From Tetrastigma voinierianum (lineage: Eukaryota > Streptophyta > Magnoliopsida > Vitales > Vitaceae), in NCBI GenBank assembly GCA_016808115.1, contig JAEQBH010002195.1:1-64000 (forward strand): 64,000 nt of DNA, in the 5' to 3' direction. The stretch's first letter is position 1, and every line of letters starts with the position of its first letter. This document shows, piece by piece, positions 11,060-23,006 of this stretch. A program made the translations under genes and the position numbers. A model generated the notes under the pieces. The model did not search any database. It saw nothing but the letters and a program-made list of their open reading frames with translations, and had not been told where the DNA came from.

Positions 11060-11900
11060 CCATTCGCGAGGCGGTCGCGCCCATTTAGGCGTACCAACAT
11101 CGAATTCGGTCGATTGGGGGATGCGAAGAAGGCTACGACTCTACTCCCGATCTTTTAGGCTAGAATTTTGAGTGCTTCCTTGATGGAGATGGAGGTGAGT
11201 TCACGGCCCTGAGAGTCGGAGGCCAAGACGATTGAAAGGGTAGTGGGGCTAAGGCGGAGAAGTGCACGTCATGGGCGTTCGATGGCTAGATTGGATGCGA
11301 AGCGGCAGGGCGCCAGGGCATAGGTTGAATATGGGTTAGCCGGGTCCGGCATGCCTTACTCGCTTTAGAGGTGCTAGGCGAAGGGGCCAGGGGTCAACAC
11401 GCATGAGTGCTTCTAGAAGAGGCCCGGAGGAAGGCGGAGGACGAGGACAATCGTCTGGCAGATGAACAAGTTTCTTTACTACTAGAGCTCGGGGTTAGCA
11501 AAGACGAGTTGTCCGCTTTTCGGGCAGAGGCTTCTAAAGAGAAAAAGGCTATGGAGGAGGCTTTTGAAGCAAGCTTTGATGTGATCTTCAATTACGATTT
11601 ATGGTTGTTGTGCCTTCTTTGCTGTTTGTGGAAGTGAGCCCCGTGATCCCAGACGGGATGCCGGACTCGTTAAAGTAGCTACCTCCCAAGTTCTTCATCA
11701 ATCCTAGATGCCCCTCGGGTCTTTGCCACTAGGGTTTCCTAACACCACGTCATGATGCGGATGTTAAAGAGAGGCGGACGAAGTGTTCAGTTTTGCCGAG
11801 GTTGGGCTGGGCATCCGATCCTAATTCTCAGTCGGTGTAACTAGGAGAATGGGAACTTGATGCCTCTGGGGGAACTAGGGATTGTATTTTTTTTCCATCA
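11060..11900 (+). pseudogene. Antisense extra ORF (aORF) of the Tat element, partial
   Basis: This lies on the strand opposite to gag-pol, between integrase and the expected 3' LTR. An open segment (11407-11637) encodes an acidic and basic, probably coiled-coil stretch (LLEEARRKAEDEDNRLADEQ, then SKEKKAMEEAF). It continues in another frame with VSPVIPDGMPDSLKVATSQF at about 11636-11696. Antisense ORFs of this kind, with a helical middle part and unknown function, are described in Tat-lineage elements such as Grande. The 5' part would lie left of the Athila insertion. A frame shift near 11600 and stops after 11710 mark it as degenerate. Identification rests on position and style, not on a database match. 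Confidence 0.6.
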
Positions 11901-12044
11901 GTGTAGCCTTGTGCCTTACGTATTATATCCCCGGCTTTCGATGTAGTGCAACTGAGTTTCTTAATAAAGCATGTGTTTGTCTTGAAAATTTGCTGTTGTC
12001 GCTTTCTTTCTGTCGAGTCAAGTAATTTACTTTGTTTAGCCGGC

Positions 12045-12530
12045 TAGGCATAGATGGATGACCTAGCTGGGCATCAACCATACTAGGCCGGATAGGACAT
12101 CAACCTTCCGGACTTTGTAATGGTAGGCCCGGGCATCAACCATCTTGGGGTGGATAGGACGTAAGATCACAGAACTTTGTAATAAACCAGGCGGGCATCA
12201 ACCATGCGAAATTTGGATAAGACATCAACCTTCCCCAGACTTTGTAATGAACTAGGCCCAGGGCATCAACCATATTGGGCATAAGACATCAACCTTCCAC
12301 GGACTTTGTAATGAACCGGTCGGGCATAAACCATCTTGGGCAGATGGGACATCAACCTTCCACGAACTTGGTAATGAGCCAGTTTGGGTAACAGCCATCT
12401 TGGAGCATCAACCATACTAGATTAGGGTATGATATCAGCCTTCATGGACTTGGTAATGAGCCGGTGAGCATCAACACATGCGATAGGATCGACATCCGGT
12501 GTTCCTCGAGACTTTGATAATTAAAATTTG
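12045..12530 (-). repeat. ~60-bp tandem array in the Tat 3' region
   Basis: GGGCATCAACCAT recurs with small changes near 12070, 12132, 12194, 12262, 12313 and 12403. Each copy is usually followed by GACATCAACCTTCC and then GACTTTGTAATGA. About eight units are visible, 50-80 bp each and partly degenerate. The array lies between the integrase end and the antisense ORF, with no coding content. Confidence 0.85.
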
Positions 12531-12599
12531 AGATGGAAACACGGTTAGAGACTGAATCTTTCTTTTATTAATAGTACCTTTTAAGGTGCATAGCATTCC

Positions 12600-13700
12600 A
12601 CATTCTTAGTATGGGTGTTCCATTTAGTTTATCTTGTGCATATGAACGGTTCGTCAAACCGTGTTACAATATATGGTCCTTCCCAATTGAAATTTTGAAA
12701 CACCCCATTATGGATTAAATTTGTGTTCTCGAAGACTTTCCTTAGGACCAGGTCTCCTGGCTACAGGTTTGCCAATCGGTGGTTGTAAGATGCTATTTGT
12801 ACAAGTATTTGTCGCCTGGATTCATCATCGTGTCTAGGTCATAGCATAGATTAAATGCTCAGCGCTCGGGCACATCAGTTCAGAGCATAGGCATACCGAT
12901 TTCTGTAGGGATTATAGCTTCCATCCCATAGGTAAGTGCGAAGGGAGATATGTCGGTTGGTCTTCGGGCGGTCATTCTGTAAGTCTAGAGTACTCCAGGA
13001 AGTTCGTCTACCCATTTGCCTTTAGCATAATCTAACCGTTTCTTTTAAGAATGATCCAACGAGGTTTGTTAGAAGCCTGCGCTAAGTGTCGTTGCTGCGG
13101 ATCTTTGGGGGTGGAGTATAGATTTTTTATTTTCAACTCTTGGCAGAAGTTTCTATAGACCCGACTATCAAGTGGGGCTCATTATGCGATACAATCAGCC
13201 AAGGAATACCCGAATCGACAAGCGATTTTCTTCCCGGATAAATGAATTGGCGTCCTTGTCTTTGATTGATGCGAAAACCTCGACCTACATCATTCTTTGG
13301 AAGTGTCGGTGGCCACTAGCAATAACTTCTTTTGAGCCGAGGCGGTAGGGAGCGACCCTACTATGTCAATTCCCCATTGAGCGAAGGGCCATGAGCTTAA
13401 GATGGAAATTAGGTCTTGAGCCGGCGATCTTAAGATGGGAGCCTTCCATTGGCACCGGTCACATTTCGCGCCATAATCCAGCGACGCTGAACTATGGTTG
13501 GCTAATAATACCTGAGTGTGGGCTCACGTGTGCGAGTTCTACGCTGGATGATTGCCACATATCCTTCGGTGCGGCTCGGCCAACATCGCAGCCACTGATC
13601 GGCAATTAAGCATTGTAGATAAGGCCAGTCTAGGGATCGTTTGAATAGTTGCCATCCCGATCGGAAAATCGTATTTGGATTCGGACCTTGTGAACTATAT
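12600..13700 (-). pseudogene. Tat-lineage integrase remnant
   Basis: Three landmarks can be read on the minus strand. A CDRCQ half of the zinc finger lies near 13460. WPFAQWGIDIVG with the first catalytic Asp of the DDE core is at about 13355-13392. YGMEAIIPTEI near the end of the core lies at about 12903-12935. The C-terminal region ends with an NWEGPYIVTR-like motif at about 12660-12690. This order and the YGMEA motif are typical of Tat-type integrases. The domain is split by numerous frame changes. Confidence 0.8.
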
Positions 13701-13849
13701 CCTTCTCATTAGGGAGTTCTCCCGTGCTAATGTACTGCGCTATGGGGTCCATCCAGAAAGTGGAGGTTTCGTCTACCTGGCTTACCCGGACAGTGGCTAT
13801 TGAGGAATCCGTTGGTAATAGATAGGTAGAAATATTGTTTCTGTTATAG

Positions 13850-14720
13850 GTAGAGGCGCGACCACGGCGGCTAAGGAGTCTGCTTTTTCATTGCAATCCC
13901 TAGGAATGTGTTCTAGTTTCCAAGCTGAAAAACTACCCAAGCGTTGTTTAACCAGGGTTACATACTTCGCCATTCAGGGATCCCGGGACTCATATTCTGT
14001 GTTTACCTGTCCTACCACCAATTGGGAATCACTTCGAATTATAAGCTTGTCAGCTGATAACTAGGATGGCTTAAATGTCCCGATTCATTGTTCGGCGGCT
14101 GAAGCCCAGTCGGATAGCTTGCTCGATCTTGTCCCTACTTAGGGATTTTAGTTGTAGGCTAATGCCAGCCCCAGTTTGCCAAGATGCCCTGTCTACACTG
14201 AGAGTCCATCAATTCAAACTGTCCAGGCATGTTTCAGGTTGGGGGATTTATCTTTGAAGTAAACTAGAACCTGTCCCTTCTTTGTAACCTTGGCTTATAC
14301 TAGTTACTATATTAAGCTTAGTTCGACCGTCCGATTGAGCCATTCTCCCAAATAAGTTAAACGTGAATAGTACTTCGAAGGGGAAGGTTAGTTAGCACCA
14401 CAATGGGGTGTGCTTGGAAGTATGGGCAAAGTTTCTTGGTTACTGGGAGGCTAAGCGACACCTTTCGAGGTGGTTATATCTGGTTTATCGTCGGTTAAGG
14501 ACTGCTAACGAGAAGAACCTTTGGTCTTTACCTTCCATCCACTTTCTTTGAATAGGCGGCACTCGCTGGAGCATCAGAGACTAGACATACGAAGAGTGTC
14601 TCACGGAGCTTCGAGGGCTAGCGAGGACTAGAGGTTCCGCTAGATATTGTTTGATTGCCATAAAGGCCTGATCACACTCCTCATTTCATCCGGCCCGGTT
14701 GGCCCCCTTGAGGGTGGCGA
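13850..14720 (-). pseudogene. Tat-lineage RNase H remnant
   Basis: On the minus strand SDSQLVVGQVNTEYESRD, with the conserved Asp of the RNase H active site, reads at about 13985-14040. VKQRLGSFSAWKLEHIPRDC and NEKADS follow at about 13880-13955, the usual C-terminal block of the Tat RNase H domain. The region towards 14720 contains the RT connection in broken frames. The domain would remove the RNA strand during reverse transcription. Confidence 0.78.
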
Positions 14721-14933
14721 ATAATGGCTTTGGACGGTCCGTGAACCAAGAGATGAACTGCCCAAGGGCGGCCAACCGGTCGGTCAGTTGTTGTACCCCT
14801 TTTCTAGGGTGGGAATGAGGACTAGGATAGCCTTAAGGTTTGACCGAGTTGGCTTCCTATCCCCTGCAGGTCGCGTGAAACCCCGGAACCGATCTTGGCG
14901 CTTACCTCGAAGCGCACTTTGAGGGATTGAGTT

Positions 14934-15480
14934 TCATGTGCGTATGCTCACGAGGAGTTCAAAAGCTTTTGTAGATGTGTAGCGTGGTGGGGCGCTCCTT
15001 GGACTTACTAACATATCGTCCCGATATGTACACTCCATGGTTTTACCAGCGGCCAGTCCTAAACATCTTGAGTGCTTGAGTCTACGATAAGTTGCCAGAG
15101 CATTCTTTAATCCAAACGACATTACATTATAGCAGAAGAGTCTATGTGGAGTGATAAACGTTGTTTTCTCCGCATCGGCGGGTACATGGGGATTTGATGG
15201 TATCTCAGAAGTCATCAGGAATGTGACATCCCGTACACAGTTGTGTCGACAATCTGAATCTATGCGAGGTAGAGAAGTTGTCTCTCTAGGGCATGCGTCG
15301 TTGAGATCGGTATAGTCTACGCATGTCTCTGTACCACCTTCTTTGGTACCACCACTGCATTGTAGCCAGCCGTGCGGGTACTTGATTTCTTTGATGAACC
15401 TTGCTTTCAAAAGGTTATCTACTTCGCTTTGAATAACGATGGCGGTCGAATTGGAACTTACTCTTTGTCTAATCGGCTAA
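14934..15480 (-). pseudogene. Tat-lineage reverse transcriptase
   Basis: An open minus-strand segment of 158 codons carries the RT fingers and palm in order: KARFIKEIKYPHGWL, VDYTDLNDACPRE, LPRID, the ADAEKTTFITPH block, FCYNVMSFGLKNA, and a YxDD box read as YRDDMLV near 15020. The second residue of the box is Arg where a small hydrophobic residue is usual, and the substrate-loop motif is damaged. The copy is therefore probably inactive even where the frame is open. Upstream and downstream frames are broken. Confidence 0.88.
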
Positions 15481-15845
15481 CACCGCGAACGACATTCAAC
15501 TTATGAAGCATGCTTGGTAATGCCGGTCATGTCAAGTGGGTCTAGGCGAATACATCGATGTTACGAAGCAAAACTTCTTTATGGTGTTCCTTCTCTCTCC
15601 GGGACGGGAGGGAGCTAGCATAAGTGTGTTTTTCGGCCCGCTGGAGTATTGATTCCAAGGGATCAATAGCCAATTGTTCCATGTCCTCCTAACCTACTTG
15701 GGCGGTGAGCTGTGATTGCTATTCTGGGAGCTGGGTCTCGAAGGTCAGATTGTTGGAGCTTTCACTTTTCTCACGCTCTTGTACCAATAGTTGATAGCAC
15801 TGGCGAGCTGCTAATTGGCTACTCAGGAGGTCAATCTGTCCGACA

Positions 15846-16394
15846 CTAGTTAAATAACTGATTGTTTGATGGTAAGTCGAGGGTACTACTTTCATAGCGT
15901 GCGACGAATTTGGATGACAATGGCATTATGGCCCCCGAGTCTTCGACAATTGAAAATAAGACTTGCTGAATAACCGGCCTTGCCTTGACAGGGAGAGTAA
16001 TATCACCCATGGTTTGCATGGTTGCCTCATTAAATCCGAGATGAGATACGCCAGCGGGCCCAGGCTTGTCAAGTGGGACTTTCATCTTGCTGAATTTGGA
16101 AGGCACGTAACGGGGTCGGCTGCTTGTTTGCCCGAGTCGACAAACCTCGTGTACATCAAAATTGTTAATGCATAAAGTAAGCGTGAGTGCATCGTGGTGT
16201 GGAGTGATGACCACTGGACGGGTTAATGGGAGAAGGATATGCAGGCCATCAGCGGCTTTGTGCTCTGTGGTATCCCGAGTGCGATGGTGTTCACCGGGTT
16301 CGAGCTGTGGACACTTTCGTGCGACTTTCTCCTTTGGCTTGGACGATGCGGTCATCGTAGGACCACCCAATATGTAATTGATGGTGAAGTGCAA
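15846..16394 (-). pseudogene. Tat-lineage aspartic protease region
   Basis: A minus-strand open segment of 182 codons begins with INYILGGP, a conserved start of the gag-protease linker in Tat elements. PHHDALTLTLCINNFDVHEV lies in the middle, where the first protease strand should be. LGFNEATMQTMGDITLPV follows, then a FSIVEDSGAIMPL stretch. The expected D-[ST]-G catalytic triplet after DVHEV is replaced by unrelated residues, so the site looks lost. Confidence 0.72.
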
Positions 16395-16599
16395 GGGTTC
16401 GGGCTGGAGCTACGAGTTGGCCGCTATTCTTTCAAGCCCATTGGATTGTTTATGCTTTGCAGATTCGACTCCCGAATGTATCTTCGAGGTGACCCAGCTT
16501 GGATTAATTTCTCCACTAAGACGAGGGTTCGACATCGGTTAGTTTCATGCCGTGGTCCACGTAGTGTCGCACCTTAGAGATTGATTGCTTTGCTTGGGG

Positions 16600-17510
16600 A
16601 TTTGGCCCGAGATTGGTGTAGGCCATTTAAAGTCACGATCTCGAATAAGAGGAGGAGTCTTCGTAGGAGATGTTCGGAGGGAAGTGGCGGGGAGTTCCTC
16701 TTTCTCATTGCTCAGGGGCGCTCCCGGTTCTTACTCTAGCTCCCTTTTCATGGGCTGCCTTTGTGGCCAGGTTGCTAATTTGGGGCGTGTCATTCTTTGT
16801 CGGGGAGGCTGCCGGATATTGTCATTCTAGTGTAGAGTGTTGTCCGCCCCGTTTGTACAGTTCTTCCATCGTCGCAGGCGGATCCAGAGATAGAGATTGG
16901 AAGAAAGGGGTAGTCGGCCCAAAGCTTCTTCGAAAGTTCTGAAGGACCGCATCCATGCTGTATGCATCGATTTGTCGACGTCATCCAAATCGTCTGGTGA
17001 ACCCTGACATTCATCCTCCCGCAGCATGGTCGGGTAGCCGAATCGATGTTTCCTTTATCGACCAAACATAAGTACTGAATGAACGCAACCCACAACTCAT
17101 GAACGAGTCAGATCCCCTGAGCTCATGGAACTAGGCTAGGGCGGGTCCCTTCAGTCGGGCCGTGAACACTTCAGACAAAGACGGCCATTTCCCGAGCTAA
17201 TCATCGTTGGTCAAGTGCAAAAGATGTCATCGTACTGGTTAGGAGGGAGCCATCATACACGGCAAACAAGGATATGACAAAGCCAGGGAGGCTCATAACT
17301 CAAGACGTGTCACCTGAGAGACGACAAGACAGTCCTCGCCCGAACAGCCAAGAGTGTAGGCATATACTGGTCATGCAATTAGCGTGGGATACCCGAATCC
17401 TGGAAGTCGAGGTGTCAGACCCCTCGTCACGGCATGTTTTGGGGAGCGTGTCCAACCACCGCCTTTCTCTCATGAATTCTCTCTGACTGACGAGGCATGC
17501 CACGACTGAC
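16600..17510 (-). pseudogene. gag: Tat-lineage gag remnant
   Basis: Minus-strand reading at about 16810-16965 gives AVLQNFRRSFGPTTPFFQSL, then SLDPPATMEELYKR and HSTLE. These match the C-terminal half of the Tat capsid domain in arrangement (a hydrophobic stretch, then a PPxTMEELYxRA-like motif). Further upstream, up to about 17510, pieces of the capsid appear in several frames. No zinc knuckle is clear. The gene is broken by stops and shifts. Confidence 0.65.
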
Positions 17511-17981
17511 CACTAGAACGGCGGAGGCCTCTTCCCTCATCCTGGCCCACATTGTTCTTGAAGGTAGATCCGGGAAGCAGGGAGCTGCCGGAAGATAACT
17601 CATCATCCGCTACAGTGTCGTTGTTATCTCGCCAGACAGTTCGCTTTTATTTTGTTTAACTAGGTGTGGTGGCTATTTCCTTGTGCATTTTCGATCCGTC
17701 ACTTAATGAGTCAGAGGCGTTGTTTTCATCGCATGGTCGCACAACCCCGCAATTCTACTTCATCCGTTTAGCTCGTTCCTCCCGCTGGCCTCCATATCCG
17801 ATGCCAAGGAATTAGTCTTCCGTGGATTGATCTAATCGGGTTGTCGGGTCATGGTGACAAACCTCGACGGCCCGATGGAGGCATCGTGAACTACCAAAGC
17901 TTCGAGATGGAGATTACTTGAAAAACAAGATAGCCAAGCCCCCTACAAATCGCCTAAGGAGTTTTTTTTTCCTCGGGTCGC

Positions 17982-17999
17982 CCTACGACCCGCGCCAAA
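17982..17999 (-). promoter_or_regulatory. Probable primer-binding site of the Tat element
   Basis: The minus strand reads TTTGGCGCGGGTCG directly after the LTR end CTACA. This resembles the GGCGCC-type primer sites of Tat elements but has mismatches after the sixth base. Confidence 0.5.
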
Positions 18000-18573
18000 T
18001 GTAGTCTCGAATTTTCTAAGTCACCGGATCATCTGAGCATTGAACCCGCCAAAGATGTTCCTACAAAACAAGCAAGAAATCCTGGTGGTGCTGCCTCCGC
18101 CGCCTCTCCGATGCCTAAGTCGATCAGAATCCGAGAGTGAAAGAGTTAGTCTTTTTTTCAAAGAAGAAAGAATGTCGCACTGGCTTATCACGTTTCTTCC
18201 TTTCTTTACGGAGGATGGAAGATGATATGATTTTCATGGAAAGGAGTGATTTCCTTCCAAACGGAAGGGAAAGAGGCGCTTTATGCGCTATGACCCATTC
18301 TTCCTTTGATGGCCAAGTCAAGTTGCAACTTACGAAGTGGTTCGGCATTCATCTCCAAAACTGCTATGTACGGGGGCGTCTTGAACCGGCGAGATCACCG
18401 TAATCATTAGTCGGACCATCTTCTTATAGATGGCTCCCGGCCAGGAGAGGATAAGTCTAAGTGTTGCATCCCACGAATCGGTCGGAAGGTGATACTGGGC
18501 CCGGTCTCGTGGGTAAAGATGCTCGGGGTCCGGTGAATGGTAAAGCCGGTTCAGCCTCAGACCCACAAGGACA
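18000..18573 (-). repeat. 5' LTR of the Tat element
   Basis: On the minus strand the sequence starts TGTCCTTGTGGGTCTGAGG and ends TTCGAGACTACA just before the primer site, giving TG...CA ends and about 570 bp. A CTATAAGA box lies near 18425-18432. No partner LTR is in the window, so the outer edge is approximate (18573 or 18579). Confidence 0.6.
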
Positions 18574-18692
18574 AAATCACCTTGATAGAAACTTGATGGG
18601 GGTGAAAAAAGAAATTAAAATCTAAAAATAAAATTTAGAATATAAAGTTATTATCGAACACTGGGTAGTGGCAAACTGTGGATTATTATCAC

Positions 18693-20086
18693 CTTTTACA
18701 ATTTTATCTACACTTTCTTTGCTTGATTCCAATATAATGGCTAAGAGATCGGGTTGATGTCCCTCACTTCTTCTAAACAAGTTCAAAGGTTGGAGACATG
18801 TTATCATCCAAATCAACCAACCAGCATATCAAGAATAATTGTTAAAACTAACATTTGAACACAAGACTCGATTAACTGATAAATAAGTCAAACAAATGAC
18901 TCAAGTCATTCTCCCTCAACTTAGAATTTCTGACCTAATATCAATTCCTTCAAAAGGAGTGGATAATGCTGCATAAAACTACACTATACTCTTCACAAAT
19001 ATGAACATCAGATGTTCTACTGGGAAATATGAACATCAGTTCAGGTATGGGAATGGACCTGCAACCCGAAAAATCAATAACTTTCACTTATAAATTCAAC
19101 ACACTTCTAATTAAGTGACTTGAACGGACTGCACCTTAAGTCCAGTCCTGAGACAACGCCTCTAGGTAATGCCTCACCATCATCAGACCTGCATTGAGCC
19201 TAAATACACAAAATAGAGTAAATAAGAGCAACTAGATCTGAAGTTTGCATGCTAAATTGAAAGATAGTATGTATATATGATGATAACAAACCTGGTAAAA
19301 CTTTTGATCCTGCAACCTGGTTGCATTAATCACTATCTGTCCAGCAAGTCTCTGCACATTAATCGTTACCAGATTTTCAAAATTTGAACAAAACAAGAAT
19401 TATGATTTTACTCAGTAGAAGTATTATCCTACTGGGAAATTAAATTAAATTAAACATGAGTACTTTTAATTCACACCTCCTTATAGTCAGTATGATCACA
19501 CTCCCCATGGAAGAAAGTTCAGAACTAAATTGTTGTATAAGGGAAGCAGGAATAGTAAAAATCTTGCTTCTTGAGACCACCATTTGAGACATCTGAGAGC
19601 AAAAATGGAATTGGAAAATTGACGAAGAAGAATCAGGTTCAGAATACTTCAGTTAATAGAATATGCTGATTAAAAGAATTCAATTCAGTCTATTCTTTAA
19701 TTTTACCACCCCATTAATGATTGCAATCAATTTAATTTGTGCACACAAGCTTTGGACCAAAAAAAATTGGTAATTAAGTGCGACAAGATAAAACCCTAAC
19801 ATTATGAATATTTTCATTTTCTTTCCTCAGAACCAAACAGAAAATAAGATGTTGTAGTGGTACAATTCTAAACTACAAACCATGAAATGAGAGACTTACA
19901 GAATATGGGGTTTCCATCCTTGATGAAAGCAGTAAGATGCGGGAGAAGTCTGAAAGAAGAGATGATAGGGGAGAAAGAAAGAGTGAAAATACATTTAATT
20001 TCTTGTTGTTGCTTGCAACTTCCGAAAGCTATGAGAGGTGACGGAGGAATTAGGGAAGAGTGAGTGAGAGAAAATGAGAAGGACAT
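18693..20086 (-). CDS. Candidate host gene, 5' exons only (unrecognised product)
   Basis: Several minus-strand pieces have splice-like borders. Exon 1 (19900-20086) starts MSFSFSLTHSSLIPPSPL, is Ser-rich and looks like an organelle-targeting leader; it ends at a GTAAGT donor. Further exons are 19292-19351 (RLAGQIVINATRLQDQKFYQ, flanked by GCAG and GTTTGT), 19135-19199 (AQCRSDDGEALPRG..., donor GTGCAG) and 18693-18772 (RSEGHQPDLLAIILESSKES, acceptor TTTAG, donor GTGATA). The last three join in one open frame. A piece ending HGECDHTDYKE before a GTGTGA donor at 19477 fits in front of them, but its 5' border is unclear and the link to exon 1 is not in frame as read. I do not recognise the protein. 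The Tat LTR lies about 110 bp downstream of the last exon, so the gene appears split by that insertion. Confidence 0.4.
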
Positions 20087-21090
20087 GGTAGTTTCAGTTC
20101 AGACAAGTGTAACGGGCATCATTATTAATGTCTTTATTTCCCTCATCCAAATAAAAAATTGATCAATAGAATATATGTTATTACCATGCAGGTTCATGAA
20201 TCTATGATATTGGAACCCCAGTATGCCTCTACGTAGTAGGGTCTAGTCAACATGGTGATGGGTCAACTGCTTAATAAAAATGCTTTTTCACTCATTGATC
20301 ATATGTTATTTGATTTTGATACTTTTCTAATATTTATAACAGAAAAGGGTATTAGTAGAAAGATGATTGCAAATCAAGTAAAGACATAAATTCCCTATAT
20401 AATATTCAAACTGTGCATTTAGGGGTGACAATAAGTGGGTTTTCTCAAGGGTACCTATCTCATCAACCATAATGTTGTTGACAATTAAATTTAGGGGTGT
20501 ATTAGTTAGGAAAATTATTAACTTTTATGGAATTACAAAGTCGGGTATTGAATTACCGCTTTTAAAGACTCTAGAAATTAAAAGTCATGGTATATTCAAT
20601 AATGATGTTTTAAGATTTTAAAAATGTCTATAAAAAAAACATGACGTATCCAATTACAATATTTATGGACTCTATAAAAATACATCAATATTGAAAAAAA
20701 GTCATTGCTTTTACGGACATTAGACTTTTGATGACTTTTCTAATAGAAGTATAAATACCCTCCATTTAAAATTCTCCCACATTTTCCCGTAGATTTGGAA
20801 ACTTGACTTTTCGATTGAGTGGAAAGCGATGTATAGTAACGTGAATGGCGAAACTAACCTTTGAAAGAAACTTCTGACTTGAAGAGAAACTATATGGAAC
20901 TTGTAAAATTATTCATTCTTTGTTTATAGAATTATATAAATTTGGTTTCAAACATGTAATTCATTATATATTTGTCCTATATGATTCGAGGTTGTAACAC
21001 CCTAGGTATGAATTAGAAAATTTTCTTGTTCTTCTTCAATAAATAACCTTCCTTTTCGCAAAGCTAGAGAGAACATAAGGCGAATGTTAG
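20087..21090. other. A+T-rich intergenic DNA with a possible MITE
   Basis: No coding signal is seen. The stretch 20490-20780 (GGGGTGTATTAGTTAGGAAA, repeated pairs of GACTCTA-type motifs, GGACATTAGACTTTTGATGA) resembles in style the short Harbinger-type inverted-repeat elements common in dicots, but I cannot define both termini. A TGTAACACCCTAGGTATG at about 20994 looks like the start of another LTR fragment. Confidence 0.35.
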
Positions 21091-21926
21091 TGTAAAACAC
21101 GGAAAAAATTTAATTTTACGAAAAATGGTAAAAGATAAAATTGTAAAAATGGTTTGAGAGGCACGGAATTTTTTCTAGATCTCGGATGATGAAATGGACT
21201 TCACCGTTGGATTCGTCTCGCAGAATCTAGTCACCCAGACGAATTTCATTGAATTCCGATACAGTCAAATTTTCATGATTTTTGGGGTATCGGGTGCCTG
21301 GTGGACCCAAAAAACGGGATTTTTGAGAAAACAAAAATATTGAAAATGGAAAATAAATTTAGTAAAGTTCATTTAAAATAAATTGAACTTGAACTGGAAC
21401 GAAATAAATTGCTTCGGGGCAAAAAGGGGCCCGAATGAGTAATGGACACATGGCGCGATGTGGGCCATGTCTCCAAACATAAGAATTAAGTTAGACAAAG
21501 GTTAAATCAGATTTGAGGGGAAAAAGAATTAACAGAAAAAGCGTAGAGAGTAGAGAGAAATCAGCTGTCTCTCTACAGATCTCCACCGAACTCAGGCCCA
21601 ACTCGGTTTCGTCAAGCCAGAACAAAATTCATCTACTAGTGGGGACTGTCACGTGGGTACGAAAAACGAGATTTGTAGGGATTCAAGTGAGGAGTTTAGG
21701 AAATAAAAGGTTTCGGGTTTAGGAAGTGTCCACGGGAACTTCCTAGAGTTTCTTCTACGCTCCAAGAAGTAGAGATCTTTCCTACTTTGGTTTATTTTCC
21801 ATTCTAGGGGCTGTTTGGTTGAGTTTTAATGCCCTAAGGGGCTGTTTGGCCGTTTTTACCTAAGGAATTTGTTTGGCAAATTAATGGGTTATGGGAATGA
21901 TGCTCTATTCGACTCTATATGATGTC

Positions 21927-22470
21927 CAGTTTTGGGGCCGATTTTCAATTAGAAAAGGGAGAATTTGGACTGTTATCCTTCAAATAGAATTGTGAGCTAT
22001 ATGAGAACTTGATGTTATTTTGAATCCACTTAAATTGGATCTACCATCAAAGTTCAGTTCGCGTTTCAGATTTATTATTGCCATTTTGGCCGAACCTACT
22101 GTCTAGATTTTGGGGCTGATTTTCGGTTGGGAAAGAGTGAGAATTTGAAATTTTAGTATCTTTCAATGGAAATTAATAATATATGAGAACTTAATGTTAG
22201 GTTTTAGATCACGATTGAACATCTATAACTTTGAGTTCATAGTTCCTTTTTGAGATTTGCCATGGTACGCGTTTTGGCCGAACCTACTATCCAGATTTTG
22301 GGACTGATTTTCGGTTGGAAAGGTAAAAATTTGGGCTAATGTCCATCGAGAAGTTTAAGCTCCCATAACAGACTTAATGTTGGGCTGAATCACCCAAATT
22401 GGACATACTTCGAGTTATGGTCCGTTTTGAGGAGCTGCTATAACTAGGTTGTTTAATGATTTGTGTTCAG
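21927..22470 (+). repeat. ~180-bp tandem array inside the Tekay 5' LTR
   Basis: TTTTGGGGCTGATTTTCGGTT or a close variant recurs near 21930, 22108 and 22296. Each copy is followed by a similar order of motifs (GAATTTGG..., GAGAACTTGATGTTA, a CACCCAAATTGGACAT-like piece). The matching array in the second LTR spans about 26232-26780. Period is about 177-188 bp. Confidence 0.85.
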
Positions 22471-23006
22471 ATTTTTGCACAGTGGTATATGATTCCTTCA
22501 ATATCATCTTGGCAGGTGGAGTGATATACCTGCAGTTTGAAGTGGCGTGGAAGTCAAATTGTGTGTTCTAATGGTTTGGCTTGTGATGTGTGTATGAACA
22601 AGGCCATTGCATGGCTTGGTTGTAGGATATTTGTGGACATATGGTGTCTGAACAAGCCTAAGTATATCCAAGTCATTGCTTGATTGGTGATGACTTGTAG
22701 ATGTCAATATATATGTCTAATAGTATTGACATGTGACATCTTCGTTCTTTGAAATTGTATTACATTGATGCTGATTATCAGTAGTGCATGGGTATTATGC
22801 ATGGTTTAAAATGTCCATATAGCACTCATCATATATGGTATAGGTATAGGCATGGAATGGCATAATTTAATTTCATAGACCACCTGGGACATCCATTAAA
22901 TGGGTGCGTGTACATGGTCATAATCATTCGTCATTCTTGGTGAGTGGGTGGTGAGCTCGGTACTTTGGACTTCGTTTAACGGAGTCTCACGGGTGCATTT
23001 CATAGC

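Larger units (their letters stand above)
11000..18573 (-). mobile_element. Tat-lineage Ty3/gypsy retrotransposon, interrupted by Athila
   Basis: Read on the minus strand from 18573 leftward, this holds an LTR, a GGCGC-type primer site, gag, protease, RT, RNase H and integrase, then a ~60-bp tandem array and an ORF on the opposite strand. A tandem-repeat-bearing 3' region and an extra antisense ORF are known features of Tat/Ogre-type elements. The sequence stops at the end of the Athila 3' LTR without its own 3' LTR. The remaining 3' end should therefore lie on the far side of the Athila insertion, outside the window. All reading frames are broken. Confidence 0.85.

Noticed and set aside
16162..16942. 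Several + strand ORFs of 70-112 codons over the Tat gag-protease region
   Set aside because: They run antisense to readable gag and protease motifs and show no domain of their own.
18124..18403. ORFs within the Tat LTR
   Set aside because: They fall inside the LTR and lack conserved motifs on either strand.
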